Assembly: GCF_900476375.1 (NCBI RefSeq)
Contig: NZ_UPPP01000071.1
Coordinates: forward strand, 1-64,000
From: Allolucifera butyrica
Lineage (GTDB): Bacteria > Bacillota > Negativicutes > Sporomusales > UPPP01
DNA length: 64,000 nt
Direction of reading: 5' to 3'
Made by a program: the position numbers and the translations under genes. The notes beneath the pieces were generated by a model, which saw nothing but the letters and a program-made list of their open reading frames with translations, was not told where the DNA came from and did not search any database. Positions 1 to 8,270 of the stretch are shown one piece after another; the first letter of the stretch is position 1, and each line of letters begins with the position of its first letter.

Positions 1-276
1 AAGAAAATACTTAAACGACATATCATATTTGGATCGCTCGACGATGTCCACGTCAGACAGTTCGAAGATCGTTTTGAGCAGCAAATATTTAAACATCCGA
101 ATCGGGTCAATCGCATTTCTGCCATTATCCAGACAATAGCGCTCTTTCAATTCCTCATACACAAAGGAGAAATCAACAAGTTCGCTGATTTGTCGCAGCA
201 TATTATCCTTGGGAATAATCAAGTTATAGAGCTCTATATAGGGACTTAAAACCATGGCTTGTTGTTGTTGTATCAT
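1..276 (-). CDS. IS1182-family transposase, N-terminal fragment (cut by window edge)
   Basis: Only the first 92 codons are present; the frame is open to base 1. The protein starts at an ATG at 276 and begins MIQQQQAMVLSPYIELYNLI. It continues with the helical N-terminal region typical of IS1182/IS5-type transposases (DUF772-like), including RNAIDPIRMFKYLLLK, where a long-helix Leu/Lys stretch precedes the catalytic domain. The DDE catalytic residues would lie outside the window. The family call rests on this N-terminal region and on the layout of the element end. A truncated or inactive copy cannot be excluded. Confidence 0.7.
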   Translation of the reverse strand, partial: MIQQQQAMVLSPYIELYNLIIPKDNMLRQISELVDFSFVYEELKERYCLDNGRNAIDPIRMFKYLLLKTIFELSDVDIVERSKYDMSFKYFL

Positions 277-315
277 TTGACTCACCTGCTCCCTTTGATA
301 CCTTAATTATACAGG

Positions 316-363
316 AAAAAAGGTACAGCCTCTTCAGTTTTATTGAGAGACTATACCTTTTTT
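316..363. terminator. Hairpin in the leader of the insertion sequence
   Basis: A long imperfect inverted repeat (AAAAAGGTACAGCCTCT against AGAGACTATACCTTTTTT) lies between the element end and the transposase start. It has A/T runs on both sides and can act as a terminator in either direction. Such hairpins are common inside IS ends, where they limit read-through from outside into the transposase gene. Confidence 0.5.
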
Positions 364-419
364 AGCATCATAGGGACTTTTTCAGTGGCCTCCGCAATGG
401 CGGCCCGGATTTTCAAACT

Positions 420-1208
420 TTATTTACCGGTAAAGTTAGCTTTTCTTTTTTCCGTAAAAGCAGTCATACCTTCTTTTTGGTCGGCTGTAGCGAAACACAA
501 TCCGAATACTTCCGCCTCATAAGCCACACCGGAATCGAGGTCCATATCCATCCCCTCGTTGACGGCAGCCTTACAAAGCTGAACGGCAACCGCCGCCCGG
601 GACAGGATTTTAGCCGCCATTCCTTTCGCCACCGTCAGCAGTTCTTCCGGCGGCACTACTTTATTGACCAGACCAATTCGATAAGCCTCTGCGGCATCAA
701 TCATATCGCCGGTATACAACAGTTCTTTGGCCCGTCCTTTTCCAACCAGACGGGGCAGCCGCTGCGTGCCGCCAAAACCAGGCGTAATGCCCAGAGTAAC
801 CTCAGGCTGGCCAAATTTAGCCTTCTCCGACGCAATGCGAATGTCGCAAGCCATAGCCAGTTCACAGCCGCCCCCCAGGGCAAACCCATTGACGGCAGCA
901 ATCACCGGCTGCGGCAGATTCTCCAGTTTATTAAACACGGCCTGGCCGAATTTCCCCCAATTGCGGCCTTCTACGGCGGACATAGGCTGCATTTCCGTAA
1001 TATCGGCGCCGGCTATAAAGGCTTTTTCACCGCTGCCGGTCACAATCACGACTTTAACCGAATTGTCTTTGGCCAATTGATCGCACAAAGCATCCAATTC
1101 GCTAAGGGTAGCGCCGTTCAGCGCATTCAGCGCTTTCGGCCGGTTAATGGTGATCATCCCGATGCCGTTGTCCTTCTCAAACAACAGATTTTCAAATTGC
1201 CCCATCAT
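420..1208 (-). CDS. crt: Enoyl-CoA hydratase (crotonase)
   Basis: Last gene of the butyryl-CoA operon. It hydrates crotonyl-CoA reversibly to 3-hydroxybutyryl-CoA. The 262-residue protein is a full-length crotonase: the FIAGADITEM segment (64-73) and GGGCELA (112-118) form the oxyanion-hole region. Glu116 and Glu136 (QPEVTLG) match the two catalytic glutamates of enoyl-CoA hydratase, with the family's 20-residue spacing. Two ATG codons occur in tandem. GGAGAGG sits 4 bases before the first and 7 before the second (1205), so the second may be the true start. It follows hbd by 18 bases. The organism could run the pathway towards butyrate or in reverse; terminal butyrate genes are not in the window. 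Confidence 0.93.
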   Translation of the reverse strand: MMGQFENLLFEKDNGIGMITINRPKALNALNGATLSELDALCDQLAKDNSVKVVIVTGSGEKAFIAGADITEMQPMSAVEGRNWGKFGQAVFNKLENLPQPVIAAVNGFALGGGCELAMACDIRIASEKAKFGQPEVTLGITPGFGGTQRLPRLVGKGRAKELLYTGDMIDAAEAYRIGLVNKVVPPEELLTVAKGMAAKILSRAAVAVQLCKAAVNEGMDMDLDSGVAYEAEVFGLCFATADQKEGMTAFTEKRKANFTGK

Positions 1209-1226
1209 GATCCCTCTCCCCCTATT

Positions 1227-2084
1227 TTATTTGGCGTAATCATAAAACCCTTTACCGGTCTTACGGCCTAAATAACCGGCCTGCACCATCTTTTTCAGAA
1301 GCGGGCAGGGACGATATTTGGGATCGCCATAACCATTGTACAGGACTTCCATAATATACAAAACGGTATCATTGCCGATCAAATCGGACAACGCCAGGGG
1401 ACCCATGGGATGATTGAAACCAAGCTTAGCCACATTATCAATATCTTCCGCACTGGCCACACCTTCCATGAGGGCATAGACCGCTTCATTAATCATGGGA
1501 ATCATGACCCGGTTGCCGACAAAACCGGGATAGTCGGCCACTTTAACCGGTGTTTTCCCCAACTTTTCCGCCAATTCTTTTACGGCTGTAAACGTTTCTT
1601 CACTGGTTGCCAGGCCGGTAATCACTTCTACCAGCTTCATAACCGGCGCCGGATTGAAGAAGTGCATGCCGACAAACTGAGCGGGCCGTTTGGTCAGCGC
1701 CGCCAAAGCCGTAATAGGCAGGGAAGACGTATTGCTGGCCAAAATGGTATGAGCCGGACAGAATTTATCCAGGGTCAGAAAAATATCTTTCTTTATTTCC
1801 ATATTTTCCACAGCGGCTTCCAGCGCCAAATCTACTTTACACGCAGCTTCGTCCAAATCGACCACGCCGGAGATTTTAGCCAGGGCCGCATCCTTTTCGG
1901 CCGCCGTTATTTTGCCCTTTTCCACACTTTTGTTCAAATTTTTGGTAATGCCGTTGATTCCCTTGTCAACAAATTCCTTTTTTATGTCCCGCAAAACCAC
2001 TTCAATACCGTTCTGGGCCATAACCTGGGCAATGCCGCTGCCCATTTGCCCGGCCCCAATAATTAACACGCGTTTGAATTCCAT
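1227..2084 (-). CDS. hbd: 3-hydroxybutyryl-CoA dehydrogenase
   Basis: NAD(P)-dependent oxidoreductase interconverting acetoacetyl-CoA and (S)-3-hydroxybutyryl-CoA. The 285-residue length is standard for the bacterial short form. The Rossmann motif GAGQMGSG is at 10-17. The catalytic His is His141 in [16 protein letters not shown], and SNTSSLP (117-123) holds the conserved substrate-binding Ser and Asn. The C-terminal domain ends with the usual [14 protein letters not shown]. The start at 2084 is preceded by GGGGTG at suitable spacing. It lies between etfA and crt in the same direction and is surely co-transcribed. Confidence 0.94.
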   Translation of the reverse strand: MEFKRVLIIGAGQMGSGIAQVMAQNGIEVVLRDIKKEFVDKGINGITKNLNKSVEKGKITAAEKDAALAKISGVVDLDEAACKVDLALEAAVENMEIKKDIFLTLDKFCPAHTILASNTSSLPITALAALTKRPAQFVGMHFFNPAPVMKLVEVITGLATSEETFTAVKELAEKLGKTPVKVADYPGFVGNRVMIPMINEAVYALMEGVASAEDIDNVAKLGFNHPMGPLALSDLIGNDTVLYIMEVLYNGYGDPKYRPCPLLKKMVQAGYLGRKTGKGFYDYAK

Positions 2085-2130
2085 AAAAACACCCCTTTAT
2101 GTATGGTTTCTTGGTTTTCGATTTCCCTTT

Positions 2131-3330
2131 TCAATTTCCGCGCAACTTGCGAAATTCCTCTGTGAGTATGGGGAGAACTTCCATCACATCGCCCACAATG
2201 CCATAATCGGCGACTTTAAAAATGGGAGCATCCGCATCTTTATTGATAGCAATGACAATGTCGGACGAGGACATACCGGCCAAATGCTGGATTGCGCCGG
2301 AAATGCCGCAGGCAAAATAAATTTTTGGTCCCACCGTCTTTCCGGTCTGGCCGACCTGGTGCAACGCCGGCTTCCAGCCCGCATCCACCGCTGCCCGGGA
2401 AGCGCCGACCGCCCCGCCAAGCGCATCCGCCAGTTCTTCAATCAATACAAAGTTCTCCGGTTTGCACATCCCGCGGCCACCGGACACAATGATTTCGGCT
2501 TCTTCCAGGTTACAACTGGCCGTACAGACTTTGATCACATCGACCAGTTTGGTGCGAATATCCGTTGGCCGGACTTTACTGGCAACCCGGATTAATTCAC
2601 CGCTGCGGCTGTAATCAGGCTGCGGCTTCTTGAATACCTTGGGCCGTACCGTTCCCATTTGCGGGCGATGCTCCGGACACAAGATGGTAGCCATAATATT
2701 GCCGCCAAAAGCCGGACGGGTCCAGGCCACCAGCCCCGTCTGTTCGTCAATACCCAATCCGGTACAATCGGCCGTTAAACCCGTTTCCACCCGGCAGGCC
2801 ACGCGCGGCCCCAAATCCCGGCCGTCATTGGTAGCCCCCAGTAAGAAAACGGATGGTTTATAGGTTTTTATGAGATCGGTGCAGGCAATGGTAAATGCAT
2901 CCGGACTGTAATGCGCGTACTCCGGTCCCTCAACCAGATAGACGGCATCCGCTCCCGCAGCAAAAGCCTCTTTGGCGACCGGCTCAACGTTATCGCCAAT
3001 CAATACACCGCACAGTCTTTGTCCCATGGCCTCCGCCAGTTTACGCCCTTCACCCAAAAGTTCCAGGCCGACATTGCGGAGCTGTCCTTCATTCATTTCA
3101 ATATAAACCCATACATCCCGGTAAGCACTTTTATCAATGCCTGCCGTTTTCGCTTCTTCCTCCCGGATAATGGCTCCGACCGGACAAACATCAATACAGG
3201 CGCCACAGGCCGTACAGGCTTCGGTAATCAGAGCCTTGTCATCCTCCTCGGTGGTAATGGCGCCAAACGGACATGTATTTACACAAGCGCCGCAGGCGAT
3301 ACATTGTTCTTTCGTTACTTTAACAGCCAT
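2131..3330 (-). CDS. etfA: Electron transfer flavoprotein alpha subunit with N-terminal two-cluster ferredoxin domain
   Basis: The protein has 399 residues, about 60 more than a plain EtfA. The extra N-terminal part is a bacterial 2[4Fe-4S] ferredoxin: Cys10, 13, 16, 20 and Cys39, 42, 45, 49 in two CxxCxxCxxxC(P) motifs. From about residue 72 it is ordinary EtfA, ending in the FAD-binding domain with GQTGKTVGPKIYFACGISG and the IAINKDADAPIF segment. Ferredoxin-fused EtfA is known from the caffeyl-CoA reductase (CarE) and lactate dehydrogenase (LctC) complexes of Acetobacterium, which bifurcate electrons. Here it sits with bcd, so it probably passes electrons between butyryl-CoA dehydrogenase, NADH and ferredoxin. 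GGGAGG precedes the ATG. It is 15 bases downstream of etfB. Confidence 0.93.
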   Translation of the reverse strand: MAVKVTKEQCIACGACVNTCPFGAITTEEDDKALITEACTACGACIDVCPVGAIIREEEAKTAGIDKSAYRDVWVYIEMNEGQLRNVGLELLGEGRKLAEAMGQRLCGVLIGDNVEPVAKEAFAAGADAVYLVEGPEYAHYSPDAFTIACTDLIKTYKPSVFLLGATNDGRDLGPRVACRVETGLTADCTGLGIDEQTGLVAWTRPAFGGNIMATILCPEHRPQMGTVRPKVFKKPQPDYSRSGELIRVASKVRPTDIRTKLVDVIKVCTASCNLEEAEIIVSGGRGMCKPENFVLIEELADALGGAVGASRAAVDAGWKPALHQVGQTGKTVGPKIYFACGISGAIQHLAGMSSSDIVIAINKDADAPIFKVADYGIVGDVMEVLPILTEEFRKLRGN

Positions 3331-3345
3331 TGGTCTTTCCTCCCG

Positions 3346-4131
3346 TTACACAATCTTGGCATCGGTCAGTTTTTGCATCAGTTCGGCGACCGATTCCCGT
3401 GCCGTATCCCGCTGGATAATCACTCCCTGCGTGCGCTGTTTCGGCGTAAAGATTTTGCGTACTTGGGTGGGTGACCCCTTGAGGCCGAGTCTTTGTTCCT
3501 GTACAACCAGGTCTGCTGCCGTCCAGACCGGTATTTCCTTCCGGTTGGCTTTCATAGTTCCTCTAACCGTAGGAAACCGCGGTTCATTAATCGATTTTAC
3601 AACCGTGAGCAATACGGGCAGCTTCGTCTCAATTACTTCATAGCCGTCCTCATGTTCCCGTTCGACCGTAACGACCTCGCCATTCACGCCGATCTTGGCA
3701 ACATAGGTTAACTGGGAAATACCCAGGTGTTCGGCTATTTCCGGCCCTACCTGAGCCGTATCGCCGTCAATGGCCTGCTTGCCGCACAAAATAATATCAA
3801 ATTTGGCAACTTTACGAATGGCAGCCGCCAGAGTATAACTGGTCGCCAGCGTGTCGGCGCCGCCAAAGGCCCGGTCGCTTATGAGCAGCGCCTCGTCGGC
3901 GCCCATAGCCACGCATTCCTTTAACGCGTCTTTGGCCTGCGGCGGCCCCATAGAAATGACAGTCACCTTGCCGCCGTGCTTTTCTCTTAATTGCAGTGCT
4001 GCTTCCAGCGCATTTTTGTCAAAGGGATTGACAATGCTTGGCACCCCTTGCCGGATCAGCGTGTTGGTCGCCGGATCAATCTTTACTTCCGTCGTATCCG
4101 GCACTTGTTTGACACAAACAATAATATCCAT
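3346..4131 (-). CDS. etfB: Electron transfer flavoprotein beta subunit
   Basis: Partner of the adjacent ferredoxin-fused EtfA. The 261-residue protein starts MDIIVCVKQVPDTTEVKIDP, the typical EtfB N-terminus, and carries VNPFDKNALEAAL. The CGKQAIDGDTAQVGPEIAEH segment is the flavin-contacting region that is well conserved in EtfB proteins of bifurcating complexes. AGGAGG lies upstream of the ATG. Known bifurcating EtfB proteins bind NAD and FAD in place of AMP. That this complex bifurcates is inferred from operon context, not shown by the sequence. Confidence 0.94.
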   Translation of the reverse strand: MDIIVCVKQVPDTTEVKIDPATNTLIRQGVPSIVNPFDKNALEAALQLREKHGGKVTVISMGPPQAKDALKECVAMGADEALLISDRAFGGADTLATSYTLAAAIRKVAKFDIILCGKQAIDGDTAQVGPEIAEHLGISQLTYVAKIGVNGEVVTVEREHEDGYEVIETKLPVLLTVVKSINEPRFPTVRGTMKANRKEIPVWTAADLVVQEQRLGLKGSPTQVRKIFTPKQRTQGVIIQRDTARESVAELMQKLTDAKIV

Positions 4132-4198
4132 GATCTTGCCTCCTGGTGGAAAGCCTTAAAGGTCGGAACAGCAGGCCCGCGGACTTCCTTGCCGAATA

Positions 4199-5338
4199 TC
4201 AGCGCAGAATGGAACCGGAAACAACCATGCGCTGTACCTGGTTAGTTCCTTCATAGATTTGAGTGATTTTAGCGTTCCGCATCAAACGTTCCACGGGGTA
4301 TTCCCGGCTATAGCCATAACCGCCGAAGATCTGAACGGCGTCGGTAGTAACCGACATAGCGGCATCGGATGCGAACATCTTCGCCATGGCCGCCTCTTTG
4401 GAATAAGGCAGGCCTTTTCCTTTCAGATAAGCGGCCCGGTAAACAAGCAAACGGGCGGCGTCAACCGAAGTAGCCATATCAGCCAGCATAAAGGCAATGG
4501 CCTGATTGGCGGCAATGGGTTTACCGAATTGAACCCGTTCTTTAGAATATTTCACGGCATGTTCCAATGCTCCCTGCGCAATGCCCAGCGCCTGCGCGGC
4601 AACACCGATCCGGCCGCCGTCCAGAGTGCTCATGGCAATTTTAAACCCGTCGCCTTCCTTGCCCAGCAAGTTAGCTTTCGGCACTTTTACATCCTGGAAT
4701 ACCAGTTCCATCGTCAGGGAGGTGTGGATGCCCATCTTATGCTCCTGCTTGCCAAAAGTAAAACCGGGCATGCCCTTTTCCAGAATAAAAGCGGAAATTC
4801 CCTTTACTCCTTTGGATTTGTCCGTCATGGCAAACACGACATAGGTATCGGCTTCCCCCGCGTTAGTAATAAAAATTTTGCTGCCGTTTAAGACATAATG
4901 GTCGCCATCGGCAACAGCAACCGTCTGTTGGGAAGCCGCATCCGTCCCGGCGTTGGGTTCGGTCAGACCAAACGCGCCCAACTTAGTTCCTTCTACCAGC
5001 GGCACTAAATACTTCTGTTTCTGTTCTTCCGTTCCGTAGGCAAAAATAGGCCAGGAGCATAAGGAAACGGATGCCGACAGCGTAATCCCTATGCCGTCAT
5101 CCACGCGGGACAATTCTTCCACCGCTAAAATATAGCTTAAAACATCGCCATCGGCGCCGCCATACTTTTCCGGGAAGCAAATACCGGTCAGTCCCATTTC
5201 ACCCATGGAATTATAAAGCTCACGGGAAAATTCACTTTTTTCATCCCGCTCCGCCACCGTGGGCGCCAATTCTTTTTCCGCAAATTCGCGCACCATTTTT
5301 TGCATCATTTTTTGTTCTTCATTGAATTCAAACTGCAT
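4199..5338 (-). CDS. bcd: Acyl-CoA dehydrogenase (butyryl-CoA dehydrogenase)
   Basis: FAD enzyme reducing crotonyl-CoA to butyryl-CoA with electrons from EtfAB. The 379-residue protein has the full acyl-CoA dehydrogenase fold. The FAD-binding loop is [10 protein letters not shown], the middle beta domain contains [15 protein letters not shown], and the C-terminal helical domain has [20 protein letters not shown]. The catalytic base is Glu363 in QIYEGTNQ, at the usual place for short-chain enzymes. GAGGAGGG precedes the start. It lies between thl and etfB, as in many butyrate producers. Substrate length is inferred from the neighbours. Confidence 0.93.
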   Translation of the reverse strand: MQFEFNEEQKMMQKMVREFAEKELAPTVAERDEKSEFSRELYNSMGEMGLTGICFPEKYGGADGDVLSYILAVEELSRVDDGIGITLSASVSLCSWPIFAYGTEEQKQKYLVPLVEGTKLGAFGLTEPNAGTDAASQQTVAVADGDHYVLNGSKIFITNAGEADTYVVFAMTDKSKGVKGISAFILEKGMPGFTFGKQEHKMGIHTSLTMELVFQDVKVPKANLLGKEGDGFKIAMSTLDGGRIGVAAQALGIAQGALEHAVKYSKERVQFGKPIAANQAIAFMLADMATSVDAARLLVYRAAYLKGKGLPYSKEAAMAKMFASDAAMSVTTDAVQIFGGYGYSREYPVERLMRNAKITQIYEGTNQVQRMVVSGSILR

Positions 5339-5378
5339 GAAAATCCCTCCTCATTTTTTTAACGCGGCTTACCGCCGG

Positions 5379-6560
5379 CTACAAGCTTTCCACAATGGTT
5401 GCACAGCCCTGGCCGCCGCCAATGCACAGCGTAGCCAGACCCCGTTTGGCGCCGCGATGTTTCATGGCATAGAGAAGGGTCACGAGAATTCTTGCGCCGC
5501 TGGCGCCAATGGGATGACCCAGGGCAATGGCGCCGCCATTGACATTGACCTTTTCCTGCGGAAAGCCCAGTTCTTTGCCGACTGCCAAAAACTGAGCGGC
5601 AAAAGCCTCATTGGCTTCAATTAAATCCATGTCGCTGATGGACAGATTGCCCTTAGCCAACGCTTTACGGGTAGCCGGCACCGGTCCCATCCCCATAATC
5701 GCCGGATCCACGCCGCCCACGCCATAAGCAAGAATCCGCGCCAGCGGTTTAATACCCATCGCTTTGGCCTTATCGCCAGACATAACCACTAAGGCAGCGG
5801 CTCCGTCATTAATCCCCGATGCATTGCCGGCCGTAACCGTACCATCCTTTTTAAAAGCCGGCCGCAGGCCGCATAAGGCCTGGCTGTTGCTGCCGGGGCG
5901 GGGATACTCGTCCGTATCAAAAACAACATCGCCTTTTTTCGTTTTGATCGTAACCGGTAAAATTTCCTCTTTAAAAGCGCCGTTTTCAATTGCCTTTAAT
6001 GCTTTTTCCTGCGACGCAAGAGCCAGCTGGTCCTGCGCCTCCCGGGTAATACCAAATTTTTCCGACACATTCTCCGCGGTAATTCCCATGTGATAATCAT
6101 TGAAGGCGCACCATAGCCCGTCCTGGATCATCTCATCAACTACCTTGCCGTTACCCATGCGGTATCCCCACCGTGCCTTGTTTTCCAAAAGATAGGGCGC
6201 ATTAGTCATACTCTCCATACCGCCGGCAACAATAATATCCGCATCCCCGGTCAAAATAGCCTGCGCCGCCAGATTAACGGCTTTCAGACCGGAACCGCAC
6301 ACTTTGTTGACGGTAAAAGACGGAACTTCATAAGGCAATCCCGCTTTCACGGCGGCCTGGCGAGCCGGATTCTGACCAAGACCGGCCTGGAGAACATTGC
6401 CCAGAATGACCTCATCGACCTTTTCCGGCGCGACGCCGGCCCGCTTCAAGGCTTCCTGCACAACAAGAGCCCCCATTTCCGTGGCGGACAGCGATGCCAA
6501 CGACCCGTTAAAGTTGCCGACAGCCGTACGTACGGCACTGGCGATTACTACTTCTTTCAT
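5379..6560 (-). CDS. thlA: Acetyl-CoA acetyltransferase (thiolase)
   Basis: First gene of the operon. It condenses two acetyl-CoA into acetoacetyl-CoA. With the start at 6560 the protein has 393 residues. The nucleophilic Cys is Cys88 (NKVCGSGLK), the second catalytic pair is His349 ([10 protein letters not shown]) and Cys379 (CIGGGQG). A longer frame begins at a GTG at 6572, but AAGGAAGG abuts that codon, while it sits 11 bases before the ATG at 6560, followed by the canonical [14 protein letters not shown] possible promoter lies about 130 bases upstream. Co-linear with bcd, etfBA, hbd and crt. Confidence 0.94.
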   Translation of the reverse strand: MKEVVIASAVRTAVGNFNGSLASLSATEMGALVVQEALKRAGVAPEKVDEVILGNVLQAGLGQNPARQAAVKAGLPYEVPSFTVNKVCGSGLKAVNLAAQAILTGDADIIVAGGMESMTNAPYLLENKARWGYRMGNGKVVDEMIQDGLWCAFNDYHMGITAENVSEKFGITREAQDQLALASQEKALKAIENGAFKEEILPVTIKTKKGDVVFDTDEYPRPGSNSQALCGLRPAFKKDGTVTAGNASGINDGAAALVVMSGDKAKAMGIKPLARILAYGVGGVDPAIMGMGPVPATRKALAKGNLSISDMDLIEANEAFAAQFLAVGKELGFPQEKVNVNGGAIALGHPIGASGARILVTLLYAMKHRGAKRGLATLCIGGGQGCATIVESL

Positions 6561-6689
6561 AGACAAATACACCTTCCTTTTTATTTATTGACTCACTTTT
6601 CGCAGGCCTCTATTATTTGACACTGTTTCTCCCGGGGAAGATAAACTTGGTGAATTTTTAAAGGACTATGACCCCTTTATTTTATTAGG

Positions 6690-6719
6690 GCTATAAATTA
6701 GGAGAAATACTGTCGACAA
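6690..6719 (-). promoter_or_regulatory. Candidate sigma-A promoter for the thl-bcd-etfBA-hbd-crt operon
   Basis: Read on the minus strand, TTGTCG (-35, at 6714-6719) and TATAGC (-10, at 6690-6695) are 18 bases apart. This would give a leader of roughly 120 bases before thlA. The -10 box is imperfect and no other support is available. Confidence 0.35.
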
Positions 6720-6723
6720 AGCT

Positions 6724-6739
6724 GGGTGCGAAATGTGGG
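6724..6739 (+). repeat. 16-bp direct repeat, copy 1 (GGGTGCGAAATGTGGG)
   Basis: Exact match to 8232-8247. The similarity extends weakly to the left (GTCG, then AAG) in both copies. Two same-direction copies 1.5 kb apart flank the small unknown genes and could be remnants of a mobile-element end or binding sites for a shared protein. Confidence 0.5.
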
Positions 6740-6905
6740 TTATTAAAATGACGGCTTACGCATACGCGTATTTGTATGAAAAGACTCCCTTTTAATGTGC
6801 TTTGTTTTGCGGGGTTTGATACTTGCAACACCGCTAAGTTGTTATTTTTTTCGGTTACTGCTTCATAAAGGCAAGGATTCTTATCCTGTTAAATTTGATT
6901 TTTTA

Positions 6906-6929
6906 TTTGTTAAAAAATGCACGTACTTT
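6906..6929 (+). repeat. 24-bp direct repeat, copy 1
   Basis: Identical to 6995-7018, beginning TTTGTTAAAAAATGCACG. The two copies are 89 bases apart, about 8.5 helical turns. Each contains the palindromic core GTAC near its right end. They lie in the gene-free region upstream of the butyryl-CoA operon. Confidence 0.75.
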
Positions 6930-6994
6930 GTCAAAAAATAACCCCGGAAAAAAAGCAGTAAGTTTTTTGTAGCTTATTTTACAGCAGTACGTAG

Positions 6995-7018
6995 TTTGTT
7001 AAAAAATGCACGTACTTT
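6995..7018 (+). repeat. 24-bp direct repeat, copy 2
   Basis: Second exact copy of the sequence at 6906-6929. A partial GCAGTACGTAG just to its left repeats the GTAC-containing core once more. Confidence 0.75.
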
Positions 7019-7131
7019 TATAAATCAAACCCTCTTCAAATTCAGCTTAATAAGATATATTCTTTTTCAGCTTATATTCTCCTGCTCTCTGGGAAAGGTT
7101 TTTTTAAAATATTTTAAAAACTTTGGCAGGT

Positions 7132-7425
7132 TCAAAGAGACTGAAACCGATACAAAGAATCCCGCAATTCAATAATTTTTTCAATGGGAATGCTTCCCGG
7201 CTGTGAAAACCGGTAAATATCCCTGGCAGCCTGGAGAAGCATTGCCGCCGGCCTGCCCGGTAAAGCCGTCTCAGGACAAGCTGCGGCGGCAGAAGGCTTG
7301 CCTTTTAGTTCGGTGGCCACAAGTTCCGTCAGTCTGACAGCCGCGGCCACATCCACTGCTGCTTTTACTTCCAAATCATGATATATCGCCTCTAACGTTT
7401 CGGGATTTACCACAGCATTCTTCAT
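7132..7425 (-). CDS. Hypothetical protein, 97 residues
   Basis: I do not recognise this protein. With the start at 7425 it reads MKNAVVNPETLEAIYHDLEV and continues as a soluble, mainly helical, Ala-rich protein ending SLYRFQSL. No membrane segment, signal peptide or metal motif is visible. The frame is open upstream to 7476, but the ATG at 7425 has GAGGAGCGGGG just before it and is the better start. It follows the small gene 7473-7622 by 47 bases and the two may be co-transcribed. No terminator was found after it. Confidence 0.6.
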   Translation of the reverse strand: MKNAVVNPETLEAIYHDLEVKAAVDVAAAVRLTELVATELKGKPSAAAACPETALPGRPAAMLLQAARDIYRFSQPGSIPIEKIIELRDSLYRFQSL

Positions 7426-7472
7426 TCGTTCCCCGCTCCTCTCCATTACCACCGTTTCAGATACGGTGGCCC

Positions 7473-7622
7473 TCAATAAATAGTAGTATTTAACGGCAAT
7501 TTTCTGGCATCCCCTTTAGCCTGCAAAAACTCATTAATATAAAGTGGATCGACCAAAAAGCACCCAAAAACTTCCGCCCATTTCATCCGGCCGTTCCAGT
7601 CATAAATGATATAACTGTTCAT
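7473..7622 (-). CDS. Hypothetical small protein, 49 residues
   Basis: Begins MNSYIIYDWNGRMKWAEVFG and ends KLPLNTTIY. The frame extends to 7673, but GGGGGAAGG sits 5 bases before the ATG at 7622, which supports the short form. It is aromatic-rich with no obvious transmembrane helix. Function unknown. The case for it rests on the ribosome binding site and position just upstream of the 97-residue gene on the same strand. Confidence 0.5.
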   Translation of the reverse strand: MNSYIIYDWNGRMKWAEVFGCFLVDPLYINEFLQAKGDARKLPLNTTIY

Positions 7623-7792
7623 AACGCCTTCCCCCGCAAAATGAAAATATCGTACAAATTCCGTATTTACCATTGCTTACAGGGTATACCTGCAGGACAA
7701 AATACGCAATTCCCTTTCACTTGCCTGGTATCCTCTATAGTCCGGTACTGAACCGTATTAACAGGTAGTGATTCATTATCTCCTATTTGCAT

Positions 7793-7904
7793 AAGAAAGA
7801 CCCAAAGGGTCTTTAAATGGAAGGAAAGTATTTTACTTTTCGGCATTCTAAGCAAAAACATGCGTTTTGGGGAGATAGCCCGAAAAGTTATATTTTCCGA
7901 TCCC
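7793..7904 (+). repeat. 112-bp double-hairpin repeat, copy 1
   Basis: Copy 1 of a module also found at 8356-8467 with exactly the same length. It begins with hairpin AAAGACCC-aaa-GGGTCTTT. A second, larger foldback follows, in which GAAAGTATTTTACTTTTCGG pairs imperfectly with CCCGAAAAGTTATATTTTC across a diverged 35-base loop. Stems are conserved between copies while the loop is not, as expected of a structure-selected element. This copy fills much of the 345-bp gap between the small genes 7473-7622 and 7968-8135. Confidence 0.75.
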
Positions 7905-7967
7905 ATGAAAAATTTACCGGATTTCATTTTCTTGTAATGTGGCAAAATAAAGCAGGAGATGGCATGC

Positions 7968-8135
7968 ATGACAATTCGCATTTTATCTGATTCCGAAACT
8001 GCCCGGCGCACGTACCCCAAAGAGGTCGGGGAATTTCTGGAAAATGGCCTTCCTGCTGCCGGTATTCCGCAAGAAAGTAGTGACATTTGGCTGAAAAGCC
8101 CGGTTAATCCGGACCCTGCAGAAAATCCCCGGTAA
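7968..8135 (+). CDS. Hypothetical small protein, 55 residues
   Basis: Too short to be found by simple length cut-offs. It begins MTIRILSDSETARRTYPKEV and ends NPDPAENPR, a charged soluble peptide with no membrane segment. AGGAG lies 9 bases before the ATG at 7968. A strong intrinsic terminator starts 7 bases after the stop codon, which argues that this is a real transcription unit. The opposite strand carries a longer open frame (7667-8161), but it lacks a ribosome binding site and runs through the repeat and the terminator. Function unknown. Confidence 0.55.
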   Translation: MTIRILSDSETARRTYPKEVGEFLENGLPAAGIPQESSDIWLKSPVNPDPAENPR

Positions 8136-8142
8136 AATAGGT

Positions 8143-8185
8143 AAGAAACGCAGGACGGCACTTCAGGCAGTTCTGCGTTTCTTTT
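8143..8185 (+). terminator. Intrinsic terminator of the 55-residue gene
   Basis: Perfect 11-bp stem AAGAAACGCAG (8143-8153) with CTGCGTTTCTT (8173-8183), followed by further T residues. Confidence 0.75.
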
Positions 8186-8231
8186 GAAAAAGCTTTATGT
8201 CCCATTCCTTTTCATTGTCGCTATAAGTTCA

Positions 8232-8247
8232 GGGTGCGAAATGTGGG
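8232..8247 (+). repeat. 16-bp direct repeat, copy 2 (GGGTGCGAAATGTGGG)
   Basis: Exact second copy of 6724-6739. It lies 24 bases upstream of the -35 box of the prfC promoter. Confidence 0.5.
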
Positions 8248-8270
8248 GTTCAGCAGTATCATAGAAAATC

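Larger units (their letters stand above)
1..386 (-). mobile_element. IS1182-like insertion sequence, right-hand part only
   Basis: This is the end of an insertion sequence whose body continues past the left edge of the window. It contains the start of a transposase gene, a strong hairpin upstream of it, and a probable terminal sequence GGGACTTTTTCAGTG at about 372-386. The element ends about 34 bases beyond the crt stop codon, so it landed directly downstream of the butyryl-CoA operon without breaking it. The exact boundary is inferred, because the other end and any target duplication are not visible. Confidence 0.65.
6573..7131. other. 559-bp gene-free region upstream of the butyryl-CoA operon
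   Basis: No open frame here looks like a gene. The stretch is AT-rich and holds a candidate minus-strand promoter (6690-6719), one copy of a 16-bp sequence seen again at 8232, a perfect 10-bp palindrome ATACGCGTAT (6762-6771), and two exact copies of a 24-bp sequence at 6906-6929 and 6995-7018. It may be the operon's regulatory region, an old insertion site, or both. Confidence 0.6.

Noticed and set aside
477..1271. A 264-codon plus-strand open frame, and many similar long frames opposite the operon genes
   Set aside because: It is the antisense shadow of crt, has no ribosome binding site, and its protein has no recognisable motif. GC-rich codon use on the real strand creates such frames.
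6600..6720. Rex (NADH-sensing) operator for the butyryl-CoA operon
   Set aside because: I looked for TTGTGAAAT...TTTCACAA and near variants; the TTGTTAAAAAATG of the 24-bp repeats has no matching second half, so no Rex site is claimed.
7667..8161. 164-codon minus-strand frame, and its last 41 codons (ending NCVFCPAGIPCKQW) as a small gene
   Set aside because: It runs through the 112-bp repeat and across the plus-strand gene and its terminator; the best internal ATG (7792) lies in the hairpin and has no ribosome binding site. The Cys-rich end is curious but unsupported.
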